Below are positions 7,715 through 17,645 of a stretch of 44,866 bases of DNA, piece after piece. Positions within the stretch are counted from its first letter, which is position 1. Each line of letters begins with the position of its first letter. Source of the DNA: Tepidamorphus sp. (GTDB lineage: Bacteria > Pseudomonadota > Alphaproteobacteria > Rhizobiales > Tepidamorphaceae); contig JANQKY010000055.1 of the NCBI GenBank assembly GCA_028280885.1, positions 1 through 44,866 on the forward strand, written 5' to 3'. Below the pieces are notes generated by a model that searched no databases, had not been told where the DNA came from, and worked only from the letters and a program-made list of their open reading frames with translations. A program made the translations under genes and the position numbers.

Positions 7715-8548
7715 ATGGAAACCGTATCGACCAACCGCGCCTTCGGCGGGACGCAGGGCGTCTACCGGCATCGCTCTGAGACCTGCGGCTGCGACATGAC
7801 CTTCGCTGTCTACCTGCCACCGCAGGCCGAGGCCGGCCCCTGCCCGGTCCTGTGGTATCTCTCCGGCCTCACCTGCACCCATGCCAATGTCATGGAAAAG
7901 GGCGAATACCGCCGCATCGCCGCCGAAACCGGTGTCATCATCGTCTGCCCGGACACCTCGCCGCGCGGCGACGGCATCGCCGACATGGACACCTACGATC
8001 TCGGCCAGGGCGCCGGCTTCTATGTCGACGCGACTGAAGCCCCCTGGCGCAACCATTTTCACATGTACAGCTACGTGACCCGCGAATTGCCGGCCCTGAT
8101 CGCGGAGCACTTCCCCGTCGATATGGCCCGTCAGGGCATCTTCGGCCATTCGATGGGCGGCCATGGCGCGCTGACCGTCGCGCTGAAGCATTCCGACACC
8201 TACCGCTCCGTCTCCGCCTTCGCGCCGATCAGCAACCCGATCGCCGTTCCCTGGGGCCAAAAGGCGCTGCCCGCCTATCTCGGCGACGATCAGACCGCCT
8301 GGCGCCACTACGACGCCACCGCGCTGATCGAGGACGGCTACAAGGTGCCGGAAATCCTCGTCGACCAGGGCGATGCCGACAACTTCCTGGCCGAGCAACT
8401 CGATCCGGCCGCCTTCCGTTCAGCCTGCGAGAAGGCCGGCGTCGACCTGACCTACCGGATGCAGCCCGGCTACGACCATTCCTACTATTTCATCTCCACC
8501 TTCATGGCCGACCACGTCGCCTGGCACGCCGAACGTCTTGCCGGCTAA
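7715..8548 (+). CDS. fghA: S-formylglutathione hydrolase
   Basis: The 277-residue alpha/beta hydrolase splits S-formylglutathione to formate and glutathione, the second step of glutathione-dependent formaldehyde detoxification. The nucleophile elbow GHSMGGHG gives Ser146, and the other triad members are probably Asp222 (DQGDADNF) and His255 (GYDHSYYF). YLSGLTCTHANVMEKGEYRR is the family hallmark. It lies 35 bp after rimO on the same strand and overlaps the stop of the convergent symporter gene. The usual partner, the class III alcohol dehydrogenase, is not in the window. Confidence 0.96.
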   Translation: METVSTNRAFGGTQGVYRHRSETCGCDMTFAVYLPPQAEAGPCPVLWYLSGLTCTHANVMEKGEYRRIAAETGVIIVCPDTSPRGDGIADMDTYDLGQGAGFYVDATEAPWRNHFHMYSYVTRELPALIAEHFPVDMARQGIFGHSMGGHGALTVALKHSDTYRSVSAFAPISNPIAVPWGQKALPAYLGDDQTAWRHYDATALIEDGYKVPEILVDQGDADNFLAEQLDPAAFRSACEKAGVDLTYRMQPGYDHSYYFISTFMADHVAWHAERLAG

Positions 8549-9933
8549 CCGGCCGCATCCGGCCGGCCGCCCTCCTCGCTCGACGGAGCCAGCCAGAAGA
8601 CCGCGAGATTGGCGAACACGCCGACGACCAGCCCCGCGACCTGTCCGGGCTGGCCGAACAGGTGGTCCCAGGCCGTGGCGACGATGACGCCGACAAACGC
8701 GCTCGCGACGAACACGCTCACCGACCGGCGGATCCCGTAGATCGTCGCGATCAGCGGCACCAGCACGACCGGCGCCCAATAGGTGTAGGCGTAGATCAGG
8801 ATATCGAGGATCGCCTCGATCGATACCGCGAACAGGACCGACAGGACCCCGACCGCGAATGTCGTCAGCCGGGCCAGCAACAGCGCGCTTTCGGGCTGAA
8901 GCGGCCTTGGCCGCAGCGGTTCCACGATATCGTTGGTGAAGGCGATCGATGCCGAGTTCAGGAAGGAATCGGCCGACGACATGACGATCGACAGGACGGC
9001 GGCGATGACGAGCCCCTTCAGCACCGACGGCATCACCGTGACGACGACATGCGGCATCGCGTGGTTGGCGTTCAGATCGGGCCCCATCGCCAGCGCGATG
9101 AGCCCGATCATGCCGGTCACGGCGAAGAACGGGATCGAGTACAGCCCCGACAGCATCGTGCCGCGCGCCGCCGACTTCGTGTCGCGCCCCGACAGCAGGC
9201 GTTGCAGATAGGGCGGCACCAGCGTTTCGCCGAACAGGAAGGTCAGCACCAGCGCGGCCAGGCCAAGCCAGCCATAATGCGGACCGGGGATCGCGATCCG
9301 GTCGGGCGGAACGGCGCCAAGCAGCGCGTCGATACCGCCGACATAGGCGATGCCGAAGACGAGCACCAGCGGCATCCCGATCGACAGGATGATGAACTGG
9401 AGAACATCGGAGACGACGACCGCCCGCATGCCGCCGAGGGTCGTATAGGCGATCACGATGCCGCAGCCGATCGCGATCCCGGCGAGCCGCGGCAGATCGA
9501 AGAAGACGCCGAACACCACCGCGATCGCGCCGACCTGGGCACCGACGATTCCCGTACACAGAAACAGCGCGGCGACGCCGCCGATCAGCCGTCCCGGCCG
9601 CCCGTAGCAGGTGGCGAGCACGTCTCCGACCGATATCGCGCCCGGAAAGCGCGCCATTTTCGGCGCGATGAACGTCGCAACCAGGATCTCCTTGAGGCTG
9701 AAGCCCCACAATCCGACAATTCCCGCGATGCCGTAGAGAAACACGTTGGCGGCGTTTCCGGTCGAAAACCCGCCGCCGATGAACGAGGCCGACATGGTCG
9801 CGAAGATGACGAGCGAACTCAGCGACCGGCCGGCGACCGCGTAGTCCTTGAGACTGGATTGTCCGCGCGAGGCCCACAAGCCGATGATGACGACGACGAG
9901 CAGGTAAAGCCCGACCACCAGTGTGTCGATCAT
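8545..9933 (-). CDS. Sodium:solute symporter (SSS family)
   Basis: A 462-residue integral membrane protein with about 12-13 hydrophobic helices and the LeuT-like SSS pattern: GRSLSSLVIFATMSASFIGG near residues 35-55, an IAYTTLGGMRAVVVSDVLQ stretch, and VMSSADSFLNSASIAF around residue 325. It probably imports a small organic solute with Na+; the substrate cannot be read from the sequence. The start at 9933 (MIDTLVVGLYLL) places the first helix at the N-terminus; longer in-frame starts add charged, non-homologous residues. It is divergent from the nitrogen cluster that starts at 10165, with 231 bp between, so a link to that cluster is possible but unproven. Confidence 0.88.
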   Translation of the reverse strand: MIDTLVVGLYLLVVVIIGLWASRGQSSLKDYAVAGRSLSSLVIFATMSASFIGGGFSTGNAANVFLYGIAGIVGLWGFSLKEILVATFIAPKMARFPGAISVGDVLATCYGRPGRLIGGVAALFLCTGIVGAQVGAIAVVFGVFFDLPRLAGIAIGCGIVIAYTTLGGMRAVVVSDVLQFIILSIGMPLVLVFGIAYVGGIDALLGAVPPDRIAIPGPHYGWLGLAALVLTFLFGETLVPPYLQRLLSGRDTKSAARGTMLSGLYSIPFFAVTGMIGLIALAMGPDLNANHAMPHVVVTVMPSVLKGLVIAAVLSIVMSSADSFLNSASIAFTNDIVEPLRPRPLQPESALLLARLTTFAVGVLSVLFAVSIEAILDILIYAYTYWAPVVLVPLIATIYGIRRSVSVFVASAFVGVIVATAWDHLFGQPGQVAGLVVGVFANLAVFWLAPSSEEGGRPDAAG

Positions 9934-10164
9934 CGAGGAGCTCCGTTGCCTCGCCGCGATTCGCAAAAGGATAGGCGACCGCAACACGGCACACCAAACC
10001 CTAACGCAGTATCGGCAACGCCAGGCCTTGCTCAAAACTGTGGATGTTCGGAAACGAAAATATAGCTATTGCCGACTTAGTATCATGCTAGGCTGCACTT
10101 ACGGAAGCACGCGACTTTGCCGCTGACCGATTTGATCATTCAAGGATTTGCAGAGGGGTTGTAA

Positions 10165-10860
10165 ATGCCGACCGTTGAAACCGTTGACGCCAAGCCGTTC
10201 CCGTACCAGTTCGACATGGATCATGCCGCGCTGATCTGCATCGACATGCAGCGGGATTTCCTGCTGCCCGGCGGTTTCGCCGAATCGCTTGGCAACAATC
10301 TGGCGAACGTCCAGCCCTGCATTCCGGTGATCGCCAAGCTGCAGGCCGCCTTCCGCAAGCTGGGCATTCCTGTCATTCACACCAAGGAATGCCACAAGCC
10401 CGACCTTTCCGATCTGCCGACCGCCAAGCGCAATCGCGGCAACCCCAAGCAGAAGATCGGCGACAAGGGGCCGATGGGCCGGATCCTGATCGACGGCGAA
10501 TACGGTTCCGATTTCATCGACGAGAACGCGCCGGTCGAAGGCGAATTCGTCATTTCGAAGCCCGGCAAGGACGCCTTCTACGATACCGGCCTGCACGAGT
10601 ATCTGATGAAGCGCAACATCTCGAATCTGGTGATCACCGGCGTCACGACCGAGGTCTGCGTGCAGACGACCATGCGCTGCGCCAACGACCGCGGCTTTGA
10701 CTGCCTGCTCATCGAAGACGGCTGCGATAGCTACTTCCCGGAATTCAAGGAAGTGACCCTGCGCGCACTGGTCGCCCAGGGCGGCATTGTCGGCTGGACG
10801 GCGCAGTCGGAGGAACTCCTGAAGGTCATCGAGTCCATCTGGAAGCTCGACTGGACCTGA
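10165..10860 (+). CDS. Isochorismatase-family cysteine hydrolase, biuret amidohydrolase-like
   Basis: The 231-residue protein has the isochorismatase-like triad: Asp27 (CIDMQRDF), Lys132 (SKPGKDAF) and Cys165 (TTEVCVQTTM). The pattern HTKECHKPDLSDLPTAKR, GPMGRILIDGE and RCANDRGFDCLLIEDGC resembles the biuret hydrolase BiuH and the related ureidoacrylate hydrolase RutB. BiuH turns biuret into allophanate and ammonia. The following urea transporter gene (75 bp downstream) supports a role in urea-like nitrogen compounds. The exact substrate is inferred: biuret, ureidoacrylate or another carbamoylated amide are all possible. Confidence 0.85.
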   Translation: MPTVETVDAKPFPYQFDMDHAALICIDMQRDFLLPGGFAESLGNNLANVQPCIPVIAKLQAAFRKLGIPVIHTKECHKPDLSDLPTAKRNRGNPKQKIGDKGPMGRILIDGEYGSDFIDENAPVEGEFVISKPGKDAFYDTGLHEYLMKRNISNLVITGVTTEVCVQTTMRCANDRGFDCLLIEDGCDSYFPEFKEVTLRALVAQGGIVGWTAQSEELLKVIESIWKLDWT

Positions 10861-10935
10861 TCCGCCTCTCTCCGCCGGCTCGCGTCCACGATCGCAGCGC
10901 CGGCGGGCCCGGATCGTTTCGGGAGCGGTGCCGCC

Positions 10936-11862
10936 ATGAAGCCACCCGTCGACTATCTGTTTGCCCCGGTTGATCCGGAGGCGGTGCCCTATTGGCGGCT
11001 GGTGCTGCGCGGCTGCTCGCAGCTCTGCTTCCAGACCAACGAACTGACGGGCCTGTTCTTCCTGGCCGCGATCCTGGTCGCCTCGCCGATCACGGCGGCC
11101 TATATGCTGGTCGCCGGCATCATCGCGCCGGGCACCCGCATGTTGCTCGGCCATCGCGGCGCGATATTGTCGACCGGCCTGCCGGGCCTCAATCCCTCCC
11201 TGATCGCCATCTCCCTGCCGGCCTTCTACGAGACCGGCTGGACCGATTTCGGCATGTGGGGCGTTCTGCTCGTCTGCGTCGTCCTCGCCGTGGTGCTGGT
11301 GCGCGTCTTCCTGATCCTGCTGCCCTTTCCGATCCTCGTCCTGCCCTTCCTCCTGATCTTCTGGGGCCTGTGGGCGCTCGAACCCTATCTCGGCGTCCTG
11401 CAGCCGGCCGCGTTTTCACTGGACAAGACCGCGACGTTCCACCCGCTTGCCTCGATCGTTCTCGGTCTCGGCGAAGCGCTGTTCTCGCCGACCCTGCTGT
11501 CGGGGGTATTGTTCTTCTGCGGGGTGTTTGTCAGCAATCCGCGCCACGCGGTCATCGCGCTGATGGGCGCTGCGATCGGCACGTTCGTCTCCTATTACTA
11601 CCGGGATGTCGATCCGGCGAGCGTCGACACCGGCCTCTACGGCTTCAATGGCGTCCTCGCCGCCGTGTCGGCCTATGTCCTGTGCGGCGGCAAACTCCGG
11701 CTGGCCATCCTGGGCGCGCTTGTTGCGACGATCCTCATTCCGGCGATCGGCAGCCTCGGCGTCCAGTCGCTGTCCGCCCCCTTCGCGTTCGCCACCTGGC
11801 TCTTGCTGATCCTCGGCTGGGCCGAGCGCCGCTGGTTCGACACCCCCGCAGCCGACACCTGA
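10936..11862 (+). CDS. Urea transporter (UT family)
   Basis: The 308-residue polytopic membrane protein matches bacterial UT channels. It shows LRGCSQLCFQTNELTGLFFL near residue 25 (the UT QxxFxxN signature) and the internally repeated pore motif LYGFNGVLAAVSAY near residue 235. An earlier related motif reads LPGLNPSLIAISLPAF. Such proteins conduct urea across the inner membrane, usually when nitrogen is scarce. It lies between the biuret-hydrolase-like gene and the cupin gene, all on the plus strand with short gaps. No urease or urea amidolyase gene is in the window. Confidence 0.88.
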   Translation: MKPPVDYLFAPVDPEAVPYWRLVLRGCSQLCFQTNELTGLFFLAAILVASPITAAYMLVAGIIAPGTRMLLGHRGAILSTGLPGLNPSLIAISLPAFYETGWTDFGMWGVLLVCVVLAVVLVRVFLILLPFPILVLPFLLIFWGLWALEPYLGVLQPAAFSLDKTATFHPLASIVLGLGEALFSPTLLSGVLFFCGVFVSNPRHAVIALMGAAIGTFVSYYYRDVDPASVDTGLYGFNGVLAAVSAYVLCGGKLRLAILGALVATILIPAIGSLGVQSLSAPFAFATWLLLILGWAERRWFDTPAADT

Positions 11863-11880
11863 TCCGGAGCAAAGCACACC

Positions 11881-12249
11881 ATGTCCGATACACCGGCCTC
11901 GATCGTCCTTCCCGACGTGATGGATATCGCACAGCGGCTCGCGAAGGCGGAGGACTGGGAGCCGTTCCGCTCCGGCGTCACCGCCCACTGGCTCTACAAG
12001 GAGCCGGATGGCGGCCCCTCCGCCGTATTCCTGCGCTACGAGCCCGGCGCCCGCGTCGCCCTGCACGAGCATGTCGGCTACGAGCACATGCTGGTCATCG
12101 AAGGCGACCAGTATGACGAGCACGGCGCCTATCCCGCCGGCACCTTCGTCGCCCATCCACCCGGCACGCGTCACTCGCCGGGCAGCCACGGGGGCTGTAT
12201 CGCGCTTCTGATCTACAACAAGGCGGTTCGGTTCATCGAAGCCGGGTGA
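11881..12249 (+). CDS. Cupin-domain protein (ChrR-like)
   Basis: The 122-residue single-domain beta-barrel contains the cupin metal motif 1 pattern EPGARVALHEHVGYEHMLVI (His-x-His and a later His) and the motif 2-like YPAGTFVAHPPGTRHSP. It resembles the cupin domain of ChrR-type proteins but has no anti-sigma zinc-binding N-terminus and no sigma gene beside it. It starts 18 bp after the urea transporter with GGAG upstream, so it is probably cotranscribed with the nitrogen genes. Its function is unknown; a metal-dependent enzyme or small-molecule sensor is possible. Confidence 0.82.
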   Translation: MSDTPASIVLPDVMDIAQRLAKAEDWEPFRSGVTAHWLYKEPDGGPSAVFLRYEPGARVALHEHVGYEHMLVIEGDQYDEHGAYPAGTFVAHPPGTRHSPGSHGGCIALLIYNKAVRFIEAG

Positions 12250-12273
12250 CCCGGCCCGACCCCGCGAATACAA

Positions 12274-12302
12274 ATGGCCCGCCGGCAGCGCCGGCGGGCC
12301 AT
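12274..12302. terminator. Bidirectional terminator hairpin
   Basis: A perfect 13-bp stem, ATGGCCCGCCGGC / GCCGGCGGGCCAT, with loop AGC lies between the convergent cupin and phytase-like genes. On the minus strand it is followed by TTTG then TATT, giving a short U-tract, so it is a good rho-independent terminator for the phytase-like gene. The plus-strand side lacks a U-run. Confidence 0.8.
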
Positions 12303-12329
12303 CGCACATCCTGCCCGTGAGGATCGCGC

Positions 12330-13652
12330 TTACTTGGCGTTCAGGAATTCGCCGACTTCGAGCAGGACGAATTCGTTGTTGTCCGGCTCGGTCAGGCTGC
12401 GGCCCTTCGAGAACGGGAAGTTGTTGTCGTTGGCGACGATGATGTGGGTGTCATCGACCCGGTCGACATCCTCGATCGTCACGAACGGGAAGGTCAGCGT
12501 GCCGTCCTCGCGCTTGCCAAGCCGGGCCAGGCCTTCGGGATCCTGGATGTTCATCAGGTCGATATAGCCGACCTTCTTGACCGGCTGGCCGGCTTCGACG
12601 CCGTCCATGTTGATCATGTAGACGCGCTTGAACTCGGCCGGGTTCTTGAAGCAGCCCTCGGTCTGGCCGTCCTTGCAGGCCTCGGCCACATCGCCCTGGC
12701 CGGAATCGCGCTCGATGACCAGGCCGCGGGTCTCGTCGATCATGTTGAAATCGCCGATCGCGTGGCCGTTGGCCTCCATCGGATAGAGCCAGGAGCGGCC
12801 GGTGAATTCACGTCCGGCGACATCGAATTCCAGGATGCGCAGGGCGTGCGTGCCGTCGACATCCTCATAGGCCGCGGCCTCGACGTTCCAGATCGGGCCC
12901 TCGAGCATCGGATAAAGCGTCTTGCCGTCGACCGAGGCGGCAAAACCCTCATAGCCGCGCGAGCGCTTGGCGGTGATCTCCGGCATCTCGCCATCCGGAT
13001 TGGGCAGCCTGACCTCGTGATGATCCGGCGAACGGACCTTCTTGCCGTCGACGAAGGTCTCGAAGAATTCCTCCACCTTGCCGGTCTCGCGGTCAACGAC
13101 GATGATGTAGGGGCCGAACTCGTCGCCGATGAAAACCTTGTCGCCGACCGGCTGGAAGCCTTCCAGGTCGAAATCGGCGCCGGTCAGGTAGCGCGTGTCG
13201 CTCGCCTCGTTGGTGACGAGGAAGGGAACCACCTGGTCGGGATCGCTCAGGAAGACGGTTTCCAGGATCTCCACATCACCGGTTTCGAAATTCGGCGCGA
13301 CCCGGTGGAACATCAGGATGGCGTCGGGCGAATTGGCCATCGACCCGAACCCGTTGTCGGTCAGGACGAGAAACGTGCCGTCTTCGAGCTTCTTGATGCC
13401 GGAGAAGCCCTGCACCGGCTGGCCGTCGAAGGGCAGCGTGTCGCCTTTGCTCGGCTCGGTCTTCAGGCGGTTCGGCGTCTTGCCGGTGAACTTGCCGGAC
13501 ACCTTCATCGACGCCGGCGCATCGGCCGGGGCGGCAATGAGGGTTTTGGCGGGCAGGATGGCATGGCCTTTAAGCGTCGCCGTGAATTCGTCTTGCGCGG
13601 CAGCGGGAAGAGCCGCTGCGGCAAGGAAACCGATCGCGATCAGACTGCGCAT
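12330..13652 (-). CDS. Secreted esterase-like activity of phytase family protein
   Basis: The 440-residue protein begins with a signal peptide (MRSLIAIGFLAAAALPAAAQ, cleavage probably after AAA) and is then a beta-propeller-like enzyme of the esterase-like-phytase family (PF13449 type). Family features seen are VQGFSGIKKLEDGTFLVLTDNG, LEGFQPVGDKVFIGDEFGP, SRGYEGFAASVDGKTLYPML and a late VTIEDVDRVDDTHIIVANDNNFP. The acidic residues probably bind Ca2+. It may release phosphate from periplasmic phosphoesters, but the substrate is not known. The start at 13652 is set by the signal peptide and an upstream GGAGACC. Confidence 0.85.
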   Translation of the reverse strand: MRSLIAIGFLAAAALPAAAQDEFTATLKGHAILPAKTLIAAPADAPASMKVSGKFTGKTPNRLKTEPSKGDTLPFDGQPVQGFSGIKKLEDGTFLVLTDNGFGSMANSPDAILMFHRVAPNFETGDVEILETVFLSDPDQVVPFLVTNEASDTRYLTGADFDLEGFQPVGDKVFIGDEFGPYIIVVDRETGKVEEFFETFVDGKKVRSPDHHEVRLPNPDGEMPEITAKRSRGYEGFAASVDGKTLYPMLEGPIWNVEAAAYEDVDGTHALRILEFDVAGREFTGRSWLYPMEANGHAIGDFNMIDETRGLVIERDSGQGDVAEACKDGQTEGCFKNPAEFKRVYMINMDGVEAGQPVKKVGYIDLMNIQDPEGLARLGKREDGTLTFPFVTIEDVDRVDDTHIIVANDNNFPFSKGRSLTEPDNNEFVLLEVGEFLNAK

Positions 13653-13813
13653 CGAATGGTCTCCATCTGGTTCATGTCGGGGTAGCGGACAGTCGGCCCG
13701 CGTGGCCTGAGGCGCCACGGGGCCGGCCGCTGCGATGGCCTACCAATCGAGTGTGACGCCAGCATCGCGCTTGGATGTCGATACGATTGCAGATGTGCGA
13801 CACTTCATGACCG

Positions 13814-13857
13814 TTGAAGACGCGATGCCGGAACCATATGCTATCATGGTGATAGCA
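13814..13857 (+). promoter_or_regulatory. vapBC promoter with palindromic operator
   Basis: A sigma-70-like promoter is visible: -35 TTGAAG (13814-13819), 17-bp spacer, -10 TATGCT (13837-13842). A perfect inverted repeat TGCTATCA-TGG-TGATAGCA (13839-13857) overlaps the -10 box and ends just before the ribosome binding site AGGGAG. This is the expected site for autorepression by the VapB-VapC complex. The elements are seen; binding is inferred. Confidence 0.7.
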
Positions 13858-13868
13858 GGGAGCCGATG

Positions 13869-14111
13869 ATGGGCCAGATACTCGTTCGAAATCTCGATGA
13901 CGCGGTTATCGAAAAGCTCAAGGCCAAGGCTAGGCGAGACAATACATCGCTGGAGCAAACCGTCCGTGATTTGCTGACCGAGGCAACGCGGCCCTCTCGT
14001 GACGACGTCGTCGAACAGGCGCGGCGAATACGGGAAATGGGGTCGATATCGCCCGTCGACAGCGTCGACCTGATCCGCGCCGACAGGGACAACGATGAGC
14101 CTTATCGTTGA
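13869..14111 (+). CDS. vapB: VapB/FitA-type ribbon-helix-helix antitoxin
   Basis: The roughly 80-residue protein starts MGQILVRNLDDAVIEKLKAK, a ribbon-helix-helix DNA-binding domain of the FitA/VapB type, with NTSLEQTVRDLLTEA as the second helix pair. A C-terminal tail (about 45-80) would wrap the toxin. Two ATGs occur in tandem at 13866 and 13869; the second gives a better distance to AGGGAG. Its 3' end overlaps vapC by 17 bp, the usual coupling in such modules. It neutralises VapC and probably represses the promoter upstream. Confidence 0.88.
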   Translation: MGQILVRNLDDAVIEKLKAKARRDNTSLEQTVRDLLTEATRPSRDDVVEQARRIREMGSISPVDSVDLIRADRDNDEPYR

Positions 14112-14499
14112 CGCTTCCGTTGCGATCAAATGGTATGCACAGGAATCCGGCTCGGATCAGGCCGTCGTCTATCTGAACCGTGACGATCTCGTTGCCCCCG
14201 ATCTCATCCTCGCCGAAGTCGGCAACGCCTTCTGGAAACGGATCCGGCGCGGCGTTTCGATACGCGAGCAGGCCGAGGCCGCTCTGAAACGGCTTGCTGT
14301 CGACATCCCGTCTTTGGTGCCGCTAGCGGCGCTTTGCGATGCCGCATTGGAACTTGCGATCGAGACCGATCATCCGATCTACGATTGCTTCTACATCGCC
14401 CTGGCGCTTCGAGAAGACGCGCCGATCGTCACCGCCGACCCCCGGCTGGCAGCACTATGCGAAGCGGCCGGCCTGCGCGTCGAGTTCATAGGCGGATAG
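14095..14499 (+). CDS. vapC: VapC-type PIN-domain ribonuclease toxin
   Basis: A complete 134-residue PIN domain with all the acidic active-site residues: Asp6 (IVDASVAIKWY), Glu41 (LAEVGNAFWK), Asp97 (HPIYDCFYIALA) and Asp115 (IVTADPRL). VapC toxins cut specific RNAs, often initiator tRNA or rRNA loops, with Mg2+. The gene overlaps its antitoxin and converges on pccB with a 51-bp gap. All catalytic positions are present, so the toxin looks active. Confidence 0.93.
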   Translation: MSLIVDASVAIKWYAQESGSDQAVVYLNRDDLVAPDLILAEVGNAFWKRIRRGVSIREQAEAALKRLAVDIPSLVPLAALCDAALELAIETDHPIYDCFYIALALREDAPIVTADPRLAALCEAAGLRVEFIGG

Positions 14500-14550
14500 T
14501 CCGCCCGGCCAGAATGCTCGGTCCATGGAGCAGCGCGGCGGGACGTTCGC

Positions 14551-16083
<1,533 letters not shown>

Positions 16084-16211
16084 GGTCCCCTGGATCCCTG
16101 GTCGCGTCAGGCGCGTTGCATAGCATGGACTTCGCGACACGGGGAGTCGTCCATGGGTAGCAGAAGGATAGCAGGCGGCGGGCCAGGCCGCGCTCGGTCC
16201 AGGCGCCGCAA

Positions 16212-16967
16212 TCAGCGAAGGCGGGCAAGTCGCGACGCGGCTTCCATGTCGCGCCAGGCGGCGGCGCGCTTCTTCATCGCCTCGGCATCCTCGCCCCACA
16301 GCGAAATCTGCCAGTCCTCATCGACGCAGGCAGCGCGCCATGCCGCTTCGGCGTCAAGCCGCCCTTCCGCCACCGCGAGCGCCAGCACCACCGAGCCGGT
16401 CAGCGTCGTGATGACATGCAGGCCGGCAAGCGGCAGCGGGGCATAGCCCGTCAGCAGCGCCTCGACACGGGCAAGCGTCTCGTCGGGCTGGCCGACATGA
16501 ACGATGCCGCCGGCGAGATTGAACCGCAGGCCGAGATCGGCGCGCGCCCAGTCGAGGACCGGGTCCCATGCCTCGTTCTGCCGCTCGACCAGTCCGTCCG
16601 GCTCCTCGGCGCGGTAGCACAGCAGGTCCGAGCCGGCATAGCGGGCCGCTTCGCCAGCGACCGCGCCCGGATCGGCGGCGACCGTGTCGAGCGCGCTGTT
16701 GGCAAGGCGCGTCAGCGGCATGGTCGCGGGATCGACGACGTCGGCCTGCGCCTGCCATTCCGCCGCCACCGCGTCCGCCAGGTCGGCATCGGGCAGGATC
16801 AGCAGCGCCTTCGCCGGCGTCCTGAGTGGCCGCCCGTCGAGATGGATTGTGAAACCGCTCTCCTGCTCGCCCTCGTGCTCGACTGCGACGGCCTTGTCAT
16901 AGAACCGTTTCGGCAGCACCGGCCGCGTCGCCGCCTGGGCCTTGGTCATCGGATTGTCTTCGCTCAT
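16212..16967 (-). CDS. ATP12-family F1-ATPase assembly chaperone
   Basis: The 251-residue protein matches the ATP12 family, which in mitochondria chaperones the F1 alpha subunit and is conserved in alphaproteobacteria. Features are [20 protein letters not shown] at the N-terminus, [20 protein letters not shown] and, near the end, [20 protein letters not shown]. The start at 16967 forms an ATGA overlap with the stop of the HAD gene, indicating translational coupling; a later Met at 16949 is an alternative. Whether the bacterial protein acts on F1 is inferred from the family. Confidence 0.92.
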   Translation of the reverse strand: MSEDNPMTKAQAATRPVLPKRFYDKAVAVEHEGEQESGFTIHLDGRPLRTPAKALLILPDADLADAVAAEWQAQADVVDPATMPLTRLANSALDTVAADPGAVAGEAARYAGSDLLCYRAEEPDGLVERQNEAWDPVLDWARADLGLRFNLAGGIVHVGQPDETLARVEALLTGYAPLPLAGLHVITTLTGSVVLALAVAEGRLDAEAAWRAACVDEDWQISLWGEDAEAMKKRAAAWRDMEAASRLARLR

Positions 16968-17641
16968 GGCAATCGGTCCGTGTCGCGCCACAGGCCGTGG
17001 AGCCATGGCAGCAGGTCGTCGAAATGGTCGAGCACGGTTTCCGCGCCCGCGCCGGGCAGCAGGTCGGCGGCGTGATAGCCCCAGCCGACCCCGATCGCGG
17101 TCGCCCCGGCCGCCCGCGCCATCTCCATATCGTAGGTCGTGTCGCCGATGACAACGGTGTCGGCCGGATCGGCGCCGGTCTCCGCCATCGCCTGATGCAC
17201 CATGCCCGGATGCGGCTTGGAGGGTGCGTCATCGGCGGTCTGCACGGTAACGAAATGGTCGATCAGGTCGTGATGGCCGAGCACCGCCTTGACGCCGCGC
17301 CGCGACTTGCCGGTGACGATGCCGATCAGCACGTCCTCGCGGGCGGCAAGCGCCGCGACCACGCGGTCTGCCGAGGGATAGAGCGGCTCGACCGGCCCGC
17401 TCTGCCGGTAATGCAGGAAATGGTCCTTGTAGGTCTCGACCATCGCGGCGCCCCTTGCCGGGCTATCGGCGTCGAGCAGCGTCTGGAAGACCTGCGGCAG
17501 CGACAATCCGACAATGCCGAGGATCTCGCGGCGCGGCGGCGGGGCGAGCCCGTGATCGGCGAAGGTCGCCTCCATGCAGGCGACGATCACGTGCTGGCTG
17601 TCGACCAGCGTTCCGTCGCAATCGAACAGGACGAGCCGCAT
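16964..17641 (-). CDS. HAD-family hydrolase (phosphoglycolate phosphatase-like)
   Basis: The 225-residue protein is a HAD-IA phosphatase. Motif I is LFDCDGTLVDS (Asp8 nucleophile, Asp10), motif II is GIVTGKSRRG, motif III Lys is in APSKPHPGM, and motif IV is VVIGDTTYDMEMA. It resembles phosphoglycolate phosphatases and pyrophosphatase PpaX-like enzymes; the substrate is not defined. The start at 17641 is five bases from the EamA stop and the stop overlaps atp12, so the three genes are probably cotranscribed. HAD-atp12 adjacency is common in Hyphomicrobiales. Confidence 0.92.
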   Translation of the reverse strand: MRLVLFDCDGTLVDSQHVIVACMEATFADHGLAPPPRREILGIVGLSLPQVFQTLLDADSPARGAAMVETYKDHFLHYRQSGPVEPLYPSADRVVAALAAREDVLIGIVTGKSRRGVKAVLGHHDLIDHFVTVQTADDAPSKPHPGMVHQAMAETGADPADTVVIGDTTYDMEMARAAGATAIGVGWGYHAADLLPGAGAETVLDHFDDLLPWLHGLWRDTDRLP

Positions 17642-17645
17642 GGTG

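Noticed and set aside
8662..10065. Long plus-strand frame opposite the sodium:solute symporter
   Set aside because: The product is a charged, low-complexity Arg/Asp/His-rich sequence typical of an antisense shadow.
10104..10120. Sigma-54-like promoter before the biuret-hydrolase-like gene
   Set aside because: AAGCACG and TTTGC resemble -24/-12 elements, but the spacing is one base too long and one of the two invariant Gs of the -24 element is A.
14500..14550. Terminator between convergent vapC and pccB
   Set aside because: Only short imperfect pairing between GC-rich stretches is visible, with no U-run on either strand.
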